Source: Misgurnus anguillicaudatus (Eukaryota > Chordata > Actinopteri > Cypriniformes > Cobitidae). Taken from it: a stretch of 64,000 nt of DNA. Location: positions 7,040,501-7,104,500 of the forward strand of contig NC_073356.2 of NCBI RefSeq assembly GCF_027580225.2. The letters run 5' to 3'. The position numbers and the translations under genes were made by a program. Numbering within the stretch: the first letter of the stretch is position 1; each line of letters starts with the position of its first letter. The notes below the pieces were generated by a model. That model ran no database searches and was not told the DNA's origin. It saw only the letters and a list, made by a program, of their open reading frames with translations. Below are positions 12,274 to 22,946 of this stretch, in pieces.

Positions 12274-12576
12274 TCATATTGCATTTCTGTCAAGAGATCC
12301 TTCTAAAAGTTACACAATGCAACTTTAACAGACCACAGCCAATATTTGACTTACACCATGGTTATAAGACATTGTTTATAAAACACAGTATTTATGTATT
12401 CCTTTGTTCAAGTTTTATATTATCAGGAATAAAGCTAAAAAAAAACTGAAGAAGCAAGCAATCAGTGTTTATTTTCTTCTCTTTTCAAATAATTGTTTTT
12501 CCTATCACACATATATTTATGCTTTTACTTCTTGAAATTATAAAAACCTGCTAATTCGGTTAAACTTGGCGTAGTG

Positions 12577-12825
12577 CGGGGGCCGGGCCCATAGGGGGCC
12601 TCGACAGATTACAAGGGGGCTTTGAGATGACTTAAAATTATTCAAATTAATCAGACAAAAAAGCATTAAAATAATATATAACAACAAAAAAATCAATATA
12701 TTATGTAATGAATATACATCTGTCTAGTGCTCTAGAACATTCTATTGGATAGAAATAGAGTGAGGGGGGCTTCATTGTTTTGGGCAGTAGGGGGGCCTTA
12801 AAGTGAAAAAGGTTGAGAACCGCTG
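12577..12825. mobile_element. hAT MITE ending in GTTGAGAACCGCTG
   Basis: The right end reads AAAAAGGTTGAGAACCGCTG, a typical hAT terminus; the left end is decayed (CGGGGGCCGGGCCC). Flanks GCGTAGTG (12569-12576) and GCATAGTG (12826-12833) match at 7 of 8 positions, which fixes the boundaries. Confidence 0.75.
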
Positions 12826-12849
12826 GCATAGTGATATGGAAATATAATG

Positions 12850-12965
12850 CGGGCGACAGACTTGGAACTACTTCAAAGCTGTATGTTTACTGAATAATAA
12901 TGCACACCCTAGTGTTTCTCAACCAATCAGAATAAAGCATTCAACAGGCCCGTGTTATAATGCAA
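12850..12965. repeat. Fragment of the AATAATGCACACC / CATTCAACAG family
   Basis: Shares AATAATGCACACC and AATAAAGCATTCAACAG with 37455-37690, and the same phrases in inverted form with 50480-50830. A member of a dispersed family with hairpin interior. Confidence 0.55.
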
Positions 12966-13198
12966 AATACATATACATTAGCAATATCAACTGCTATAAA
13001 CGTCTAGGTTTCCCTTTGCAATTGCACCATTACATTCATAGCGCTATCATACGAGCACGTGTATTAATCAAAATCCTCAAATTTGCAAGTCAGAGTTCAT
13101 CAAACTTTAACTTTAGATGATCTTGCGTTTCTGGTCTGCAGCATTCAAATCTGTATGACTGGAAGTCAATGGAACAAAGTCTAGTGTGAATGCGGCAT

Positions 13199-13200
<2 letters not shown>

Positions 13201-13249
<49 letters not shown>
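13201..13249. repeat. (CT)n microsatellite
   Basis: About 49 bases of CT repeat with one TTT interruption. It explains the Ser/Leu-rich reading frame over it. A short CA-rich stretch follows at 13341-13360. Confidence 0.95.
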
Positions 13250-14242
13250 CTTTGTGGCTCGTCTCTGTTGACTCTGCGGGTGGGGGAGGGTTGTGTGACG
13301 CTTAAAGGGAGTTTGAGAACAACACTGACGGCTGACCTTTACACACACGCACACACACAAAAATCGCTACGTGTTTTAATTGTTTTAGTGAATCATCTTT
13401 AAGATGGCAGACTTGCAACATGCAGACATGAAATATACCAAAATATACCAATGCCTTTTGAGTAATGATAAAATTATTTTAAATTCCTGGTGTTTGCTGT
13501 GTATTAATATTCCACAGATATCCTGTTCTGAAATGCTCAATCGTTAAGTATTACACTTTCTGTATTCAATTTTCAGCCTTAGGCTCGCAGTGTTTTGCAA
13601 TCTCGTCTCTTAGAAAGTGTTTACATTTTTAGGATTTTTCACATTTAAAGATCTAAAATCTCTCTTTGACTTATATTAATGGAATGTTCTAGATGTTCTT
13701 GTATTTGACATTGACGTAAAATTTGCATATTCAAATACAGTCTCTAATTCTTTTTTCTACGTGTGCGTTGAATTGTCATTGATTTCTTTTTGTAAATGTA
13801 TTGCCTATGCGCCTTAACACCGCTGTGTTGTGTAATTTGTTCAATGTGCAAAGCTTAAAGGAAAGAAGACTCAACTAGAAGTCTAAATTATTTTCAACAC
13901 ATCACTGCTGTCAATTGAACTTAATTTGCATTTGAGCTGAAAGGTTTCTTTAAGCCAGCATCAGCCATAGAAAAGTCACAGTAATTATTTCCTAGCTAAC
14001 TAGAACAACAGCCCCAACAGTTGCTTTGTTGACATAACAGTATATATATGAAAGGGAAAATCTTAAAGTCTATTATTAGAATGACTTATGTTCCTTATAC
14101 CAAACTATTGTATGGCTTTACAGTGCTTATAAATGTAGTACACTAGTCTACTTTTATAGTATTTTCAATTCAGTCTCATAAAACTGTTGCTTGGTTATAA
14201 AAACTGACTTTCTTTAGCCTGGCTAACACCATAAGTCTCATA
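13250..14242. other. No recognisable feature
   Basis: Nearly 1 kb of AT-rich sequence without recognisable repeat ends or coding potential. The last 30 bases (TTAGCCTGGCTAACACC) look like the start of a repeat into which the element at 14252-14708 inserted. Confidence 0.45.
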
Positions 14243-14251
14243 GGGAATGAG

Positions 14252-14708
14252 CATAGATATGTACACTAGATGTCGTCTTGGCTACGGCAGTTCATTGGAC
14301 CGAATGCATCAACTAGAGCCGCCATTTTGAAACAGGGGAATCCCGCATCAGTGTCAATGTAGGCAATGGTGTAAACGAAATAAAATCACCATAAATCGTC
14401 ATGAACTCGATTATCTTGGTTTTCTTTTGGTTCTTTCAACAGTCAGACATGTATTTAGCATTTAGTACATGAAAAAATAAAAGTTTTGATTTTATGAAAA
14501 TTTACTTTTTCTAATTGTAATGCATAGTGCTAGTAGGCCTAACATCCATACGCAGCACAGAAGTCTGGCATCGTTCATGAATTCGAAGTACAGGCCGAGA
14601 TAGCAGCTTTACCTACCTACTTCCTATGACAAGACCCCTGTTCTAAGATGGCGGCGGTTTTGACGGATGCTCAGAGCCCCAAGGCGACATCTAGTGTATA
14701 TATCTATG
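14252..14708. mobile_element. 457-bp TIR element with 9-bp TSD (MULE-like)
   Basis: The ends are inverted repeats: CATAGATATGTACACTAGAT on the left and ATCTAGTGTATATATCTATG on the right, with GTCGTCTTGG/CCAAGGCGAC continuing the match. Perfect 9-bp direct repeats GGGAATGAG flank it (14243-14251, 14709-14717). A 9-bp duplication is typical of Mutator-like elements. Non-coding. Confidence 0.85.
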
Positions 14709-14717
14709 GGGAATGAG

Positions 14718-15470
14718 ATTGGTCTGGGAACCATATGCTAATTTTCTTGTATTTGAGGCGTGGTTTATGAATGCCCAGAGCCGTTTATTGGGAGCTACGA
14801 ATGTCTATCAAGTGCGTCTGTACGTAGCACATAGCCAATCGTTTCAATTATACCAGATGACGTATGTAGAGCGACATACATTCAAACGTAAATGACTTTT
14901 ATCGGTTTGTGTGCACACAGCTGAAAGCTATGCAACTAAACCGGTAGCTGTATATTGATATTGAAAAGCAACACAATTTAGTGGCACTGTAACAACCACA
15001 GTACAGGCATAATGACAATATGATATTAATAAATACCACTTACCATTTATAAGTTAATTGTACTTCGTCAACAACGATGAATAGCAGGTTGGTCCTATAA
15101 AACTCTGTGGTTATCATGTCTTGCCATGTCCAAACATCCTTCTTGTATATGATATTGTTTAATGCCAAAAGTTGCTCGTTTTTAAATAAACTTGCATTCA
15201 AAACTACTTAGAAGAACACTATCTAAGGCTGCATTGAAAAGTAACTTTGCGTCTGTTGCCGTGTTATAACAAATAACAAAACTGCTTCGGTGTGTCGCAT
15301 AGACGTCGTCATCGTCTTGCTGCCCCCTCCCCGTTCTGTGATTGGTTCCCTATTTCCGGGGCAAAAAAGGGCCATAGTTTTCATGCTAGACTTGCAGCGT
15401 GAATAAATTTGCGCGCAATGCAGCATGGGAAAACCCATGCTAGACTTTCTTAGGACTATCAACCATGTTC
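14718..15470. repeat. Probable older repeat that received the 9-bp-TSD element
   Basis: The sequence before 14243 and after 14708 is continuous once the insertion is removed. The right part (CCCCCTCCCCGTTCTGTGAT near 15325) looks like dispersed fish repeat. I cannot show its ends from this window. Confidence 0.35.
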
Positions 15471-16062
15471 AAAGTTTAATGTGAACATGTCACTGTGATA
15501 CGTGCTGGTGAGATCATATAGAGTCATATATAGAGAATCAACATGCGATGTGATCCGAGTCAGTGATTTTAATTTTAACTAATTTCCAGTCTGAATTTCA
15601 ATTTTCAAAAATATTGAATAAAAAAGTTTTTATATGTTTAGGTAAAAGGCTTACTAGTCTTGGAATAGAGCTAAAGATTACAATCATGTTCATCTGCCAG
15701 AAATCCACAGACTGTTACAGTTATGCTGGTGAGGAAGACTAGGATATATGAAAATAACAGATTTATTAATGTATTCATAAACACAGGTAACACTAGAAAA
15801 TTACAAAGACTAATGTAAACAACAGGGTAGAAATAGACAATAAGGATGATTAACATAATGGATGACAGATGAAGATAATTACAAAACACATTTCAGGTAA
15901 GGGCGTGAAGAAGATGATGGGAATTGAAGTCCAGTTGGGATGACAGGCAGGGGAACAGACTAGAAATGTAACACAAACTTGCTTAGTATGTATTGCTGAA
16001 TGTCAGTGATATCAGTGATACTATAATAGCAATGTTGTAGTAGAATAATATAATGCAACTAA
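15471..16062. other. Unrecognised sequence, possibly LTR-derived
   Basis: 15690-15980 has the same general make-up as the LTR at 29958-30566 (an ACAGATTTATTAA stretch followed by many short A/C-rich phrases), but I could not align it convincingly. The hydrophobic minus-strand frame at 15671-15889 is not convincing as a gene. Confidence 0.3.
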
Positions 16063-16292
16063 GGCTACGTTTACACAACAGCGTTGTAGTAAAATAATTT
16101 CATCATATCTTCATTTGTTTTCTTTTTATTACCTATCAAATATGGGTAGGTTTCTTCAAAAATATCAAATTTTGGGCAAAAAGCTGAGATAATTTCATTT
16201 TTGTAAAGGACTTTAGAGATTAGATTCAGAACGACTATCAAAACATACACAGAGTTTTTACTCTTTTTGGATCAGTGGATGCTTTCATGTTT

Positions 16293-16599
16293 TATAGACG
16301 GTTTCATCGGACGCACGTGCACTGACGTGATATACGTCTGGATCCGAACTTTACTTCCGGTTTCGTTTTTTTCAATGGTCTGACTAGTTTGCTAAACTGA
16401 TCTTTTGAACAAATGCCTCATCGAAAATAACAAATGTTTTGGTATCCTAGGTAATCTATGTGTTGTTTTTTTGCTTGTTATATAAATAAACTACCTTTAA
16501 AGAACTTTGTTGTTATTTATTCTTAGCGGACTTTACCGGAAGTTATGTGCGGACCACAACAGCCGCTTGTTTATGTTGTCACTGCTGAAACCGTCTATA
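16293..16599. mobile_element. MITE with TATAGACGGTTTCA ends, copy 1
   Basis: 307 bases bounded by TATAGACGGTTTCA and TGAAACCGTCTATA-type ends, consistent with TA target duplication (Tc1/mariner-type MITE). Two further copies lie at 17101-17286 (left end missing) and 63079-63380. Confidence 0.85.
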
Positions 16600-17100
16600 A
16601 GTTGGGGAAAAGCGCCACTTAGTGGATAATAGCAGAGATGTGGATGCCGTGAAAACTCGTCATTGGAAGCGTTTCCTCTTAATTTAAGAGATAAATCTTT
16701 AATGGCGGGGAAAGAGTTAAACAACTTAATTATGCAAGTCAATTCATCCTTCTTTTCAAGTTTTGACTTGTGATAAGTTGACATAACTTAATAATTTTGC
16801 AATCCGCAAGGATGACTAAATATGCTGTATTACGTATGCCAGACCAATAGATGGCGATGTTATTTTGTAAAGAAACAATACAAGCTGATTTCTACAGAGC
16901 GATAAATACAAATAAATGAAGACTACAAAAGCATTAAAGGCAGAGTGCATGATTTTTAAAAAACGCTTTGGAAAAGGGAGTCGGGCTGAGTACAAAAACA
17001 CACTTGTAGCCAATCAGCAGTAAGGGGCGTGTCTACTAACCAACATCATTGTCTGGGTTGCATATGTGTAGGGCGGGTCTATCAAAAGAAAGTCTAGATT

Positions 17101-17286
17101 CTATTGGAGTAGGGGCGTTTTGCATTCCTATGTAATCTACATGTTGTTTATTTAGCTTGTTATATAAACAAACTACTTTAAAAAGGACTTTGTTGTTATT
17201 TATCCTTCGCGGAGTTTACCGGAAGTTATATGATGACCACGAAAGCCGCTTGTTTATGTTGTTGCTGCTGAAACCGTCTATAAAGC
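17101..17286. mobile_element. MITE with GAAACCGTCTATA end, truncated copy 2
   Basis: Right two-thirds of the element at 16293-16599: matching TTGTTATTTATCCTTCGCGG and GCCGCTTGTTTATGTTG stretches and the same right end. The left third is replaced by unrelated sequence (16816-17100, which carries AGGGGCGTGTCTAC and may itself be repeat). Confidence 0.8.
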
Positions 17287-17409
17287 GTCAAAATTGTGTA
17301 AACTTTGTTTTAGAAGTGTTAATAAACTCAATATCTTGAGAAGCACAAACAGAGTCTATAGGCCACTATTGTTGTTTTTGTTTAACTAATGCATGCTTGT
17401 AGGATTTTT

Positions 17410-18255
17410 GCAGGAGGATGAACCCAAACGCAGACACGGATACGAAAATACAAAATATAATTTATTAAATGAAAAACAGAAAACAAAAACCCACGGGGGG
17501 CAAATGAACAGAACAAACGCTAAAACACAGAACTACACTAAACTAGACATATAACCAAACACTAAACTTTAACTTAAAACAAACTACACTTAACTTGAAA
17601 CTGGAACACTCTGGAACCAACGACTGGCATGAGACAACATAGTACAAAAGACAAACCCGTACTGGACAACAAACACAAGGGCTGTTTCTCAATATGCGTT
17701 CTTCAGCGATCTTGCGTCCTCGTGTCCTCGCTCTACGTCATCATTAACGGTCGAAGTTCATTCCAATTCTCAAGAACGCAAGGACAGAGGACGCATGAAA
17801 ATACCCGGATGTGTTCTTGATATCGAGGATGCATCGAGTGTAGACTTGCTGAAATCGCTTTACGCCCCAGAAGTCATTGCGGCAAAACTTCCGAGTTCGT
17901 TCTTCCAAGGTCGCCTGGCAAGACCGATCTCCACGAGGACGCAAGTCCGTTCTTTGCGTTCTTGGAATTGAGAAACAGCCAAGGACTCTTAAATAGGGAG
18001 AAAGTAAATTACAAACACCTGGAAAATAATCACAAGTAAGGGATCGGGGAAAAAGTGACGAGACCCGGGAAATGCGTGGTCAGAATAAATCAATACAAAA
18101 ACCACGCATCTCCCACATGAAACATTGTACTGTCAGGACCCTATGCAAATAAAAGAATATTTATGCATAGTGCGGCCTCTTTCTTATCTTACTGTCAGGA
18201 CCCTGCCATTCTGACTAGATCTAAATACAAACAAGGATCTGACAGGATTCTGACA
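17410..18255. mobile_element. LTR-like remnant related to the solo LTR at 29958
   Basis: Shares overall order with 29958-30566: an AACCCAAACGCA opening, TTTATTAAA, a run of short A/C-rich phrases, AAAAGTGACGAGAC, then CTGTCAGGACC blocks and a terminal TCTGACA. The 5' end is missing and no TSD is seen. ACTGTCAGGACCCT occurs twice (18130 and 18191). It is interrupted by the MITE at 17680-17980. Confidence 0.55.
17680..17980. mobile_element. MITE with GGCTGTTTCTCAAT ends
   Basis: 301 bases, perfect 14-bp terminal inverted repeat GGCTGTTTCTCAAT, flanked by AAG on both sides (17677-17679, 17981-17983). A 3-bp duplication fits the PIF/Harbinger superfamily. Inside, GCGTTCTT/AAGAACGC phrases continue the inverted symmetry. 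Non-coding. Confidence 0.85.
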
Positions 18256-18420
18256 CACATAGTTTACACAGGGATAAGGAGGCGTCGTTATTTAAACTTG
18301 CAATTTGAAACCTCTCTTTAAAAGGTTTGCATTTTCAGGACCCCAAATAAAGCTGTCGTCAAACAGCCAAACTTAAAACTTTTCCGTTTATGGTTGAAAG
18401 CGATGTCGTGTAAACGGCCC

Positions 18421-19675
18421 CTCGATTCAGAAGACAAAAAACACACACAAAGGCAGGATGAAGCCACCTGGCACTGCGGTTGGATGTCAGCTCCTCCCCA
18501 TCAGACAGAAGATTAAATAAACACAGCAGAGAAGAGAAGACATGGACGAAGAAGGACCGATGGACTGTATTAAATAATGCACAGAATCAAGCCTGAGGAA
18601 TATTAGTGTTAACTCACACACAGGTGCATGTATTGCTCATTGTTAGCTCAGACGATGTAAACAAGATCTCAGTTGTTTCATCTGAGTACAACTTTGCCTC
18701 AGGACAGTAACAGTAATGTGGATAAGCATAGAGACTGTGGTATCTTGGCAAGTCTGAGCATAATCTGAGACATTTGGATCTACGAGAGACACATTAGTGA
18801 AGTTTTTCTAAAATGAAAATTCAAAGAAGCAGGTGACTTCAGCAAAAGAATCTAGAAGAAACAATTTTATAATATTAAAGCTGTCATTTGTGATGAGAAG
18901 TTAACTGCATGTCTGTGAGTGTGTCAATGAATGTTTATCCATTATAAGGAATTAGCGTGGCGTGTCATGATATCTTTATGATAATACGGAAATAAAAATA
19001 CTCAATGGTGCTTCGAAACGGATTGGTTACAAACATTGCTCAAAATATTTTCTTTTGTGTTCAGCAGAAGTTATACAGGTTTGAGGGTGAGTAAAAGAGT
19101 AAGTGGTTTTGAACTTTCAAGCTATTTTCTAAATGTTTAATGACAGCCTTGGTGACAGACTTACCTTTTTAGTAAATGCAAAAATGCTAAACATTCACAA
19201 CATGCCCAAAGAAGTTTAACCAGATTTTTGGAGAGTAAACACACGGTACACGCATGCAAGCGTGTGTGTTGGTGGACAGACCCCTCCTTCTCTTCCACAG
19301 GGCCGTCACCGTGGCAGCCTGATTATGTAAGTTGTTATCCAATCTGAATGCGTCTGCATGGCTGCATCCTGAGCAACCGCTGTTTGTTTGCATAGATAGT
19401 CCTGGTGTAATTTATGAGTCGAGGACAAAAGCAGAGACACGCACATACCTTCGACAACATTTATATAACACTTCACACAGCAGGATTCACAGCATTAAAA
19501 GCAATAAGACTAGATGGATATTAGAATGTGCATCTACATGGACACACAGTTACTCTTTATATGGTGTTCTTGTTTTAGTGTAATTATACATTGTATAAGT
19601 ACTGAGTAATATAAATTAACAATGTGTAATTACTACAGGGTTATGGTTCGGTTAGGGTTAATTCCATGTAGATAA
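18421..19675. other. No secure feature
   Basis: About 1.25 kb. 19053-19100 (GTTCAGCAGAAGTTATACAGG then GGGTGAGTAAA) resembles the opposite end of the TTTACTCACCC repeat family. The ATG at 18541 opens only 11 codons. I see no domain or splice-supported exon. Confidence 0.45.
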
Positions 19676-19985
19676 AGGGATACTCCTGGCGAACAAATAT
19701 CAAAATTACTACATGATTTACTCACCCTCAAGCAATCCGAGATACATATGTCCATCATCTTTCAGACGGACACATTTGGAGTTATTTTAGTGAATGACCT
19801 TGCTCTTCCAGCTTTATAACGGTAGAAAACAGGGATCGGGGATCAACTTCTGACTTTAAACCCTTTAAAGTGTATTCATCCTTCACAAAGGTAATCCACA
19901 TGGCTCCAAGGAGCTAAAAAAGGTCTTCAGCAGGTAATCGATGCAATTTTGTAAGAAAAAAATCTGTATTTTTAAAAGTTTTTAA
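19676..19985. repeat. Dispersed repeat with ATTTACTCACCCTCA motif, copy 2
   Basis: Aligns block by block with 4450-4760: GATTTACTCACCCTCAAGC, CTTTATAACGGTAGAA, CATCCTTCACA, GTAATCCACA, then TTTTGTAAGAAAAA. Confidence 0.75.
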
Positions 19986-19989
19986 GCTA

Positions 19990-20345
19990 TGGGGATGCCA
20001 CTAATGATTATTTTCATAATCAATTAATCAGTTGGTTATTTTTCGATTAAACGACTTATCGAATAAAAGCATAAATATCTAATTAATTATATTTTTTAAT
20101 TATTATAGCTAAATAAGGCACTTAATTTGGATATTCACATGTAGAAGTGTACTTTGAAAAGTACAAAAGCCACACACTACAACAGAGTTTTATTTCAAGC
20201 ATTAAATTAAAACGTTTGTGCAGCTTTTAAATAGTAAAACATTTTTAAAAGTCAAAATAATAATAAACAACATGAATTGAGTCTTCAGGGATGTGCTGGT
20301 GAATACATTTTGCCACAGATTAATAAACTAATTTAATCTTGAATT
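19990..20345. repeat. Probable truncated hAT end rich in AATCAATTAATC
   Basis: The opening stretch (TGCCACTAATGATTATTTTC, ATAATCAATTAATCAG) resembles the terminal part of fish hAT elements carrying ATTAATCG-type repeats. There is no matching right end and no TSD, so this is a low-certainty call. Confidence 0.4.
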
Positions 20346-20494
20346 TTAGACCTTTACGGGGCAGTTTCCCAGACAGGGATTAGTCTAGTCCTAGACTAAA
20401 ATAAATGTAAGAGCTGTCCAAACTGAAAACAACTTGCACTGACATAACTTAAAATACATCAGTGCCCCTTGTTTTGCCTAAAAATGCACACAAG

Positions 20495-21293
20495 TTTGGC
20501 TGTGACGATTAATCGTGCAAATGCGCGTTTTCTCAATGAATGAATTTGAGTGAATTACGGTGAAATGCCGCCACATCCAAAAGCCAGAGGGCGCTCTCGC
20601 GTAGAAACGCCATTTGTGCCACAGAAGAAGTAGCATTTGAAATGCTATTTCAGGAAATGTCTGGGGTTGTACACACCAAAACTTTTAAACGCATCTGAAA
20701 ACGCCTAGACAGACCGAATGCCAGCTGTTTTTCAGCTGAGTGCCAGCTTTCTTCAGCTAAGCGCTTTAGTAGCTCTGATACATCACCTGTGAGATGGCTG
20801 GTTGCTGTGATACTTGTCCCGCCCCTCCTCCACTGTGATTGGACAGCCACGTGAGATTGACATTGACGAGCGGAGCTTTTCATCCAAAGTTTTCAGCACG
20901 GGAGAAAACCGCTAGCTGCTGGCTTATTTGAATAACGCCGAGCTTCCATTGAAAACGATTGAAAACATGCGTCGGCCGTAGGTGTAAAAGTTTTGGTGTG
21001 CACGCCCCCTAAAGGGATATTTATATCACTGTTCTTTAGATTGTTTCAGGTATTTTCATGGTTATAAAGAATATTTTGAATGATTGTGTTTAACGAGTGT
21101 TTCTTTTTTAAATTCACATTATAAACGAGTCAAACTCATAGTGATTTTTAGATTGATAAGGACTTCTTACTGATCACAGAGCCGTAGTACACGCACAAGC
21201 TGTGCATGAAACACAGAATCGGAGCCTTGCGATTCAGAATCGATTTCAGGCAGGTCTTTTTAATGGGGAACGCGATATATCGTCACAACCCTA
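20495..21293. mobile_element. Non-autonomous hAT (TGTGACGATTAATCG type), copy 1
   Basis: Left end TTTGGCTGTGACGATTAATC and right end CGTCACAACCCTA. Perfect 8-bp TSD CACACAAG (20487-20494, 21294-21301). Related copies are 25449-25889 and a fragment at 47345-47682. It carries another MITE at 20663-21008. No coding frame survives. Confidence 0.92.
20663..21008. mobile_element. MITE with ACACACCAAAACTTTTA ends, copy 1
   Basis: 346 bases, with ends GGGGTTGTACACACC and GGTGTGCACGCCCC. Comparison with the uninterrupted relative at 25610 shows that it sits inside the hAT, flanked by CT on each side. The interior (CCGCCCCTCCTCCACTGTGA) matches, in inverted orientation, the copy at 29805-30767. Confidence 0.85.
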
Positions 21294-21428
21294 CACACAA
21301 GTAATGTTTTCAGTAAGGCATGTTTGTTAAAACTAGTTAAATTTCCTAATTAAACTGAGGACTAGTCCTGTCTTAAGATAATCCCTGACCGGGAAACCAC
21401 CCCTACAAGTATTAACATTATTTGTTAA

Positions 21429-22376
21429 AAGTCGCCATGAAACGGAAGTAGCGATTGCCTTATTTTCCACGTGGTGATGTATATCCGACTAAAACCGGCT
21501 TGGCTGGATTTGAATTTGTCCATCCAGATCTGATTGGATCATTTGAAGTTTGGTCATGTTGCTAATTGCTAATCGCAGCGGGCTTCTCCTGGGCCCCGCC
21601 CACCTGCTGTACCATATGACTAGAAGTAAACAGAGATCGATTTGAGGAGGGGCATTGGTAAAAAAAACCCCACAATATTCCAAAACAAATTACAGTTTTT
21701 CATTTTATTTTCATGGCGCTTCCGTGATTGTCCTGTCAGGGTTGCCAGATTCACGTAACAAAACCAGCCCAATGACCATTTAAAATTAATCCAAAAGCAT
21801 CCTAATGACTACTCACAGCCCAAATACCATCAACTAATGAACCAAATCCTTCCATATCTAACCAGCAGAAATATACCATTGGAAACCGTTTAAAAGTAGC
21901 CAGAACTCCGCCGAAAGTCTACGGTCTCGGTCAACACTCCCTACCTTTTAAACCAGCTGGTCACGCAATGAGAAGAAGATGTGCTAGATAAACATGCAGC
22001 TTGCATTGTATGAAAAAAGTACCTGACTATAATTATAAAAGCACAGCTCGCACTGCACAGTATAAAGGGGAAACGTGTCTGCGCTGTCCATTGGTAGTGC
22101 AGGAGCATGTGACATCACCGACCAACTAATCGCTAATGAAATTCGTTGACAACATTCGGTAACGACGCCATCTTGGTCTCACGCGAGTCATGTTTTGAAT
22201 CGCATGATTCATCACAGACCAACTAATCAATAATGAAATTCGTTGACAACATTCGGTAACAACGCCATCTTGGACTCACGCGAGTCATGTTTTGAATCGC
22301 ATGATTCATCACAGACCAACTAATCAATAATGAAATTCGTTGACAACGTTCAGTCAGTTTTGATTTCATGGGGACT
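21429..22376. mobile_element. TTAA-flanked element (AGTCSCCATGAAA ends)
   Basis: TTAA at 21425-21428 and 22377-22380 brackets inverted ends AAGTCGCCATGAAA and TTTCATGGGGACT. A TTAA target is typical of piggyBac-type elements. About 950 bases, non-coding. It contains a 97-bp tandem array and, near 21735, a GTCAGGGTTGCCAGATTCA phrase that may be the end of a further insertion. Confidence 0.75.
22113..22347. repeat. 97-bp tandem repeat, 2.4 copies
   Basis: The unit starts CATCACMGACCAACTAATC at 22113, 22210 and 22307, exactly 97 bases apart. Units differ at a few positions. It includes GCCATCTTGG and CACGCGAGTCATG. It lies inside the TTAA-flanked element. Confidence 0.92.
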
Positions 22377-22380
22377 TTAA

Positions 22381-22938
22381 AACACACAGAAAACCATTTT
22401 CAATGACTAAACAATACACTAAATATTACACATACCTTTACAAATACACAGCAACGCCCTAGCAAACATTCACAATGCCCTAACAATGTGCCAATGACTT
22501 GTTCTTCAAAAAAATGTAAACAGTTACAAAATTGTGCACCTGCCTGTAGTGGTGTTTAAGCAGTTTGACGTCTGCTGATCCGATGACATGAGGAAGATGA
22601 GGAACGTGTTTTTGGTGGGTGGTGATAGGGAACGCACTGTGCTGTTTACTAAGTGAATGAGTTACAACATGGCTTCCTTTTGCCAGGCCTGAGGGTGCAC
22701 ACAAATACACACGTACACGCACAAATGCCATATTTTGCAGCAAATACAGGAGCACTTTCTGTTCAAACACAAACACACAATGTACAAAATAATTCAAGTA
22801 GGTTTAGCACATAGTTCAGAGTGTACAAATAGTGATCATATTTTCACACCCTGTGAGTTCATGAACTGTTCCTAGAAAACCTTGCTCATCATTCTGTACT
22901 GATACACATTCCGCATGATATAGAAATTATTTCTTACA
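22381..22938. other. No recognisable feature
   Basis: AT-rich, with a short ACACAAATACACACGTACAC-type stretch near 22700. The 105-codon minus frame across it has no recognisable domain. Confidence 0.45.
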
Positions 22939-22946
22939 GCACACAA

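Larger units (their letters stand above)
16063..18420. mobile_element. Possible composite element with GTTTACAC ends
   Basis: The left end GGCTACGTTTACAC and the right end GTGTAAACGGCCC are inverted relative to each other and resemble the ends of the family at 62820-63055. No TSD is visible. Everything between (MITEs at 16293 and 17101, the LTR-like remnant at 17410) would be nested. Pairing of these two ends is an inference. Confidence 0.4.
20358..21403. mobile_element. Outer MITE with GGTTTCCCNG ends (three-level nest)
   Basis: Left end GGGGCAGTTTCCCAGACAGG and right end CCTGACCGGGAAACCACCCC are imperfect inverted repeats, with GATTAGTCTAGTCCTAG/GACTAGTCCTGTCTTAA just inside. TAC flanks both sides (20355-20357, 21404-21406). 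It is interrupted by the hAT at 20495-21293; removing that leaves about 240 bases. Confidence 0.8.

Noticed and set aside
13190..13402. Ser-Leu repeat protein
   Set aside because: Translation of the (CT)n microsatellite.
15671..15889. Hydrophobic minus frame resembling a membrane protein fragment
   Set aside because: 72 codons of Leu/Ile/Val/Phe from AT-rich DNA; no receptor motif, and surrounding sequence looks like decayed LTR material.
18541..18576. Short ATG-initiated peptide as a first exon
   Set aside because: Eleven codons then a stop; no supporting exon downstream.
20650..20883. Minus-strand 77-codon frame
   Set aside because: Lies entirely within a non-coding MITE and its hAT host.
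22113..22347. CRISPR-like direct repeats
   Set aside because: Whole 97-base units are repeated with no unique spacers, in a vertebrate transposon.
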